Shown: piece by piece, positions 62,940 to 64,000 of the stretch
How positions within the stretch are numbered: the first letter of the stretch is position 1
Layout: each line of letters opens with the position of its first letter
Source: Marinobacter salicampi
Lineage (GTDB): Bacteria; Pseudomonadota; Gammaproteobacteria; Pseudomonadales; Oleiphilaceae
Reading direction: 5' to 3'
DNA length: 64,000 nt
NCBI RefSeq assembly: GCF_011074795.1
Contig: NZ_JAAMPF010000018.1
Location: 496,001 to 560,000 of the forward strand
Notes under the pieces: model-generated
Told to the model about the DNA's origin: nothing
Seen by the model: the letters and a program-made list of their open reading frames with translations, nothing else
Databases searched by the model: none
Program-made: the position numbers and the translations under genes

Positions 62940-63350
62940 ATGTCATCTGAAAACGCCGAATTGCGCAAGGTCGGGCTCAAGGTCACGCTGCCGAGGGTGA
63001 AGATCTTCAATATCCTCGAAAGCTCAGCCGACCATCATCTGAGCGCAGAAGATGTCTACAAGAAGTTATTGGACCAGGGCGATGATGTGGGCCTGGCAAC
63101 GGTCTATCGGGTCCTCACGCAATTCGAGACTGCAGGCCTGGTGCTGCGGCACAATTTTGAGGGCGGGCATGCGGTGTTTGAGATGGCCGGAGACGATCAT
63201 CATGACCATATGGTGTGCACCCAGACCGGCGAAGTCATCGAGTTCGTTGATTCTGTTATTGAAGAGCGTCAGCAGAAGATCGCCAAAGAGCATGGTTACG
63301 AAATCGTTGACCACAGCCTGATCCTTTACGTTAAGCCCCTCAAGTCCTGA
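62940..63350 (+). CDS. fur: Ferric uptake regulator
   Basis: A 136-residue iron-responsive repressor with the N-terminal winged helix (GLKVTLPRVKIFNILE; LATVYRVLTQFETAGLV) and metal ligands in HHLSAEDVY, GDDHHDHMVC and the C-terminal dimerisation domain. It has one Cys (VCTQTG) instead of the CxxC of the Escherichia coli protein, as in Pseudomonas Fur. I chose the ATG at 62940; a longer frame begins at 62913 without support. Confidence 0.95.
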   Translation: MSSENAELRKVGLKVTLPRVKIFNILESSADHHLSAEDVYKKLLDQGDDVGLATVYRVLTQFETAGLVLRHNFEGGHAVFEMAGDDHHDHMVCTQTGEVIEFVDSVIEERQQKIAKEHGYEIVDHSLILYVKPLKS

Positions 63351-63443
63351 GTCCTTCAGGAACCGGTCGGGCTCGAAAGCCGGGTCGGGCAAGGCTCCTG
63401 CCTGTGTCGCTGGCAGGGCCGCGGAAACCAGAAAATACGAATC

Positions 63444-63471
63444 AAAAAAAGGGCAGACCACAGGTCTGCCC
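63444..63471 (-). terminator. Terminator downstream of recN
   Basis: GGGCAGACC-ACA-GGTCTGCCC, a 9-bp stem with a T7 run on the minus strand (63450-63444). It serves recN and may also stop fur transcripts. Confidence 0.85.
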
Positions 63472-63520
63472 CAAAAACTCTCAGGGTCGAGAGGGGAATG
63501 TGATTCGGTCTGATAAACCG

Positions 63521-64000
63521 TCAGTGGTGCGTCGCCTGGCCCTTGCTGAACATTTCCCGAGCATGGGCCAGGGTCTGTTCGGTCATGTCCACGCCGCCCA
63601 ACATGCGTGCCACCTCACTGATCCTGCCGCCATCGTCCAGCGCTTCAATCTTCGAATAAGTGGCATCTGATTCAGTGAATTTGCTGACAAACAGGTGTTG
63701 ATGACATTGGGCAGCTACTTGGGGCAGGTGGGTAACACACAGAACCTGGCCGTCTGATCCAAGAGTTCGCAGCAACCGACCCACCACTTCTGCGGTGCCG
63801 CCGCCGATTCCCACGTCTACTTCGTCAAAGACCAGTGTGGGCGTGGTCGAGGTCTGGGCAACGACCACCTGAATGGCAAGACTGATGCGTGACAGCTCAC
63901 CTCCGGAGGCGACCTTGGCCAGCGGCCTTGCTGGCTGACCGGGGTTGGCGCTGACCAGAAACTCGATGTCCTCATGGCCGTTGGCTGAGGGCTCGCTGGT
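63521..64000 (-). CDS. recN: DNA repair protein RecN, C-terminal part
   Basis: The last 160 residues of an SMC-like ATPase; the 5' part lies beyond the window. [18 protein letters not shown] is the ABC signature, [19 protein letters not shown] the Walker B and D-loop, and [13 protein letters not shown] the H-loop. RecN acts in double-strand-break repair. Its location beside fur is common in this order of bacteria. Confidence 0.95.
   Translation of the reverse strand, partial: TSEPSANGHEDIEFLVSANPGQPARPLAKVASGGELSRISLAIQVVVAQTSTTPTLVFDEVDVGIGGGTAEVVGRLLRTLGSDGQVLCVTHLPQVAAQCHQHLFVSKFTESDATYSKIEALDDGGRISEVARMLGGVDMTEQTLAHAREMFSKGQATHH

Overview
The window looks like a chromosomal segment of a marine gammaproteobacterium, most likely Marinobacter or a close relative. 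The evidence is gene content and order: a wax ester synthase/DGAT gene, oleate hydratase, malate:quinone oxidoreductase, NhaD, and the housekeeping block recN / fur / bamE / rnfH-ratA / Na+ symporter / smpB close to a one-piece tmRNA gene with tag ANDENYSLAA. The genus is inferred; no search was run.

Layout. 1-8.8 kb: two ion antiporters, mqo, then a three-gene plus-strand group (ATP-grasp ligase, a protein with papain-like catalytic spacing, a double DsbA/HCCA-isomerase-like protein). 8.8-15.4 kb, minus strand: a cluster I cannot match to a described system. It holds a tubulin-tyrosine-ligase-like ATP-grasp enzyme with a PqqD-type tail, an HprK-like protein without a P-loop, a small membrane peptide ending in a Gly-Glu repeat, a DinB-like protein, and a c-type cytochrome with a Gly-Glu-Ala repeat. 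The two Gly-Glu proteins share an ungapped leader motif at the same residue positions. A 10-bp tandem duplication splits the ligase/PqqD/HprK reading frame. 15.5-33.5 kb: sulfur/redox genes (DsrE, cupin, ArsR-rhodanese), a fatty-acid hydroxylase, transporters, two cyclic-di-GMP proteins, a cystine-type ABC importer, an SDR, NnrS and a PhoD-like phosphatase.

33.66-57.26 kb is an integrative element in the 3' end of ssrA. It is bounded by a 19-bp direct repeat, with a P4-type tyrosine integrase next to the ssrA end and repeated TGCCCCCA arm-type sites at both ends. Its left part is a replication/regulation module (AlpA, Toprim primase, DUF3987, two Zn-ribbon proteins). Its right part is anti-phage cargo: type I restriction (hsdRMS), an AAA ATPase plus HNH pair resembling Septu/PtuAB, a PD-(D/E)XK protein with a DUF5655-like tail, and a 1600-residue Hsp90-like ATPase/DUF3883 protein overlapping a NERD-UvrD helicase.

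57.2-64 kb is core chromosome: ssrA and its protein partner smpB, WS/DGAT, a neurotransmitter:sodium symporter family protein, ratA, rnfH, bamE, fur and the end of recN. The first and last genes are cut by the window edges.
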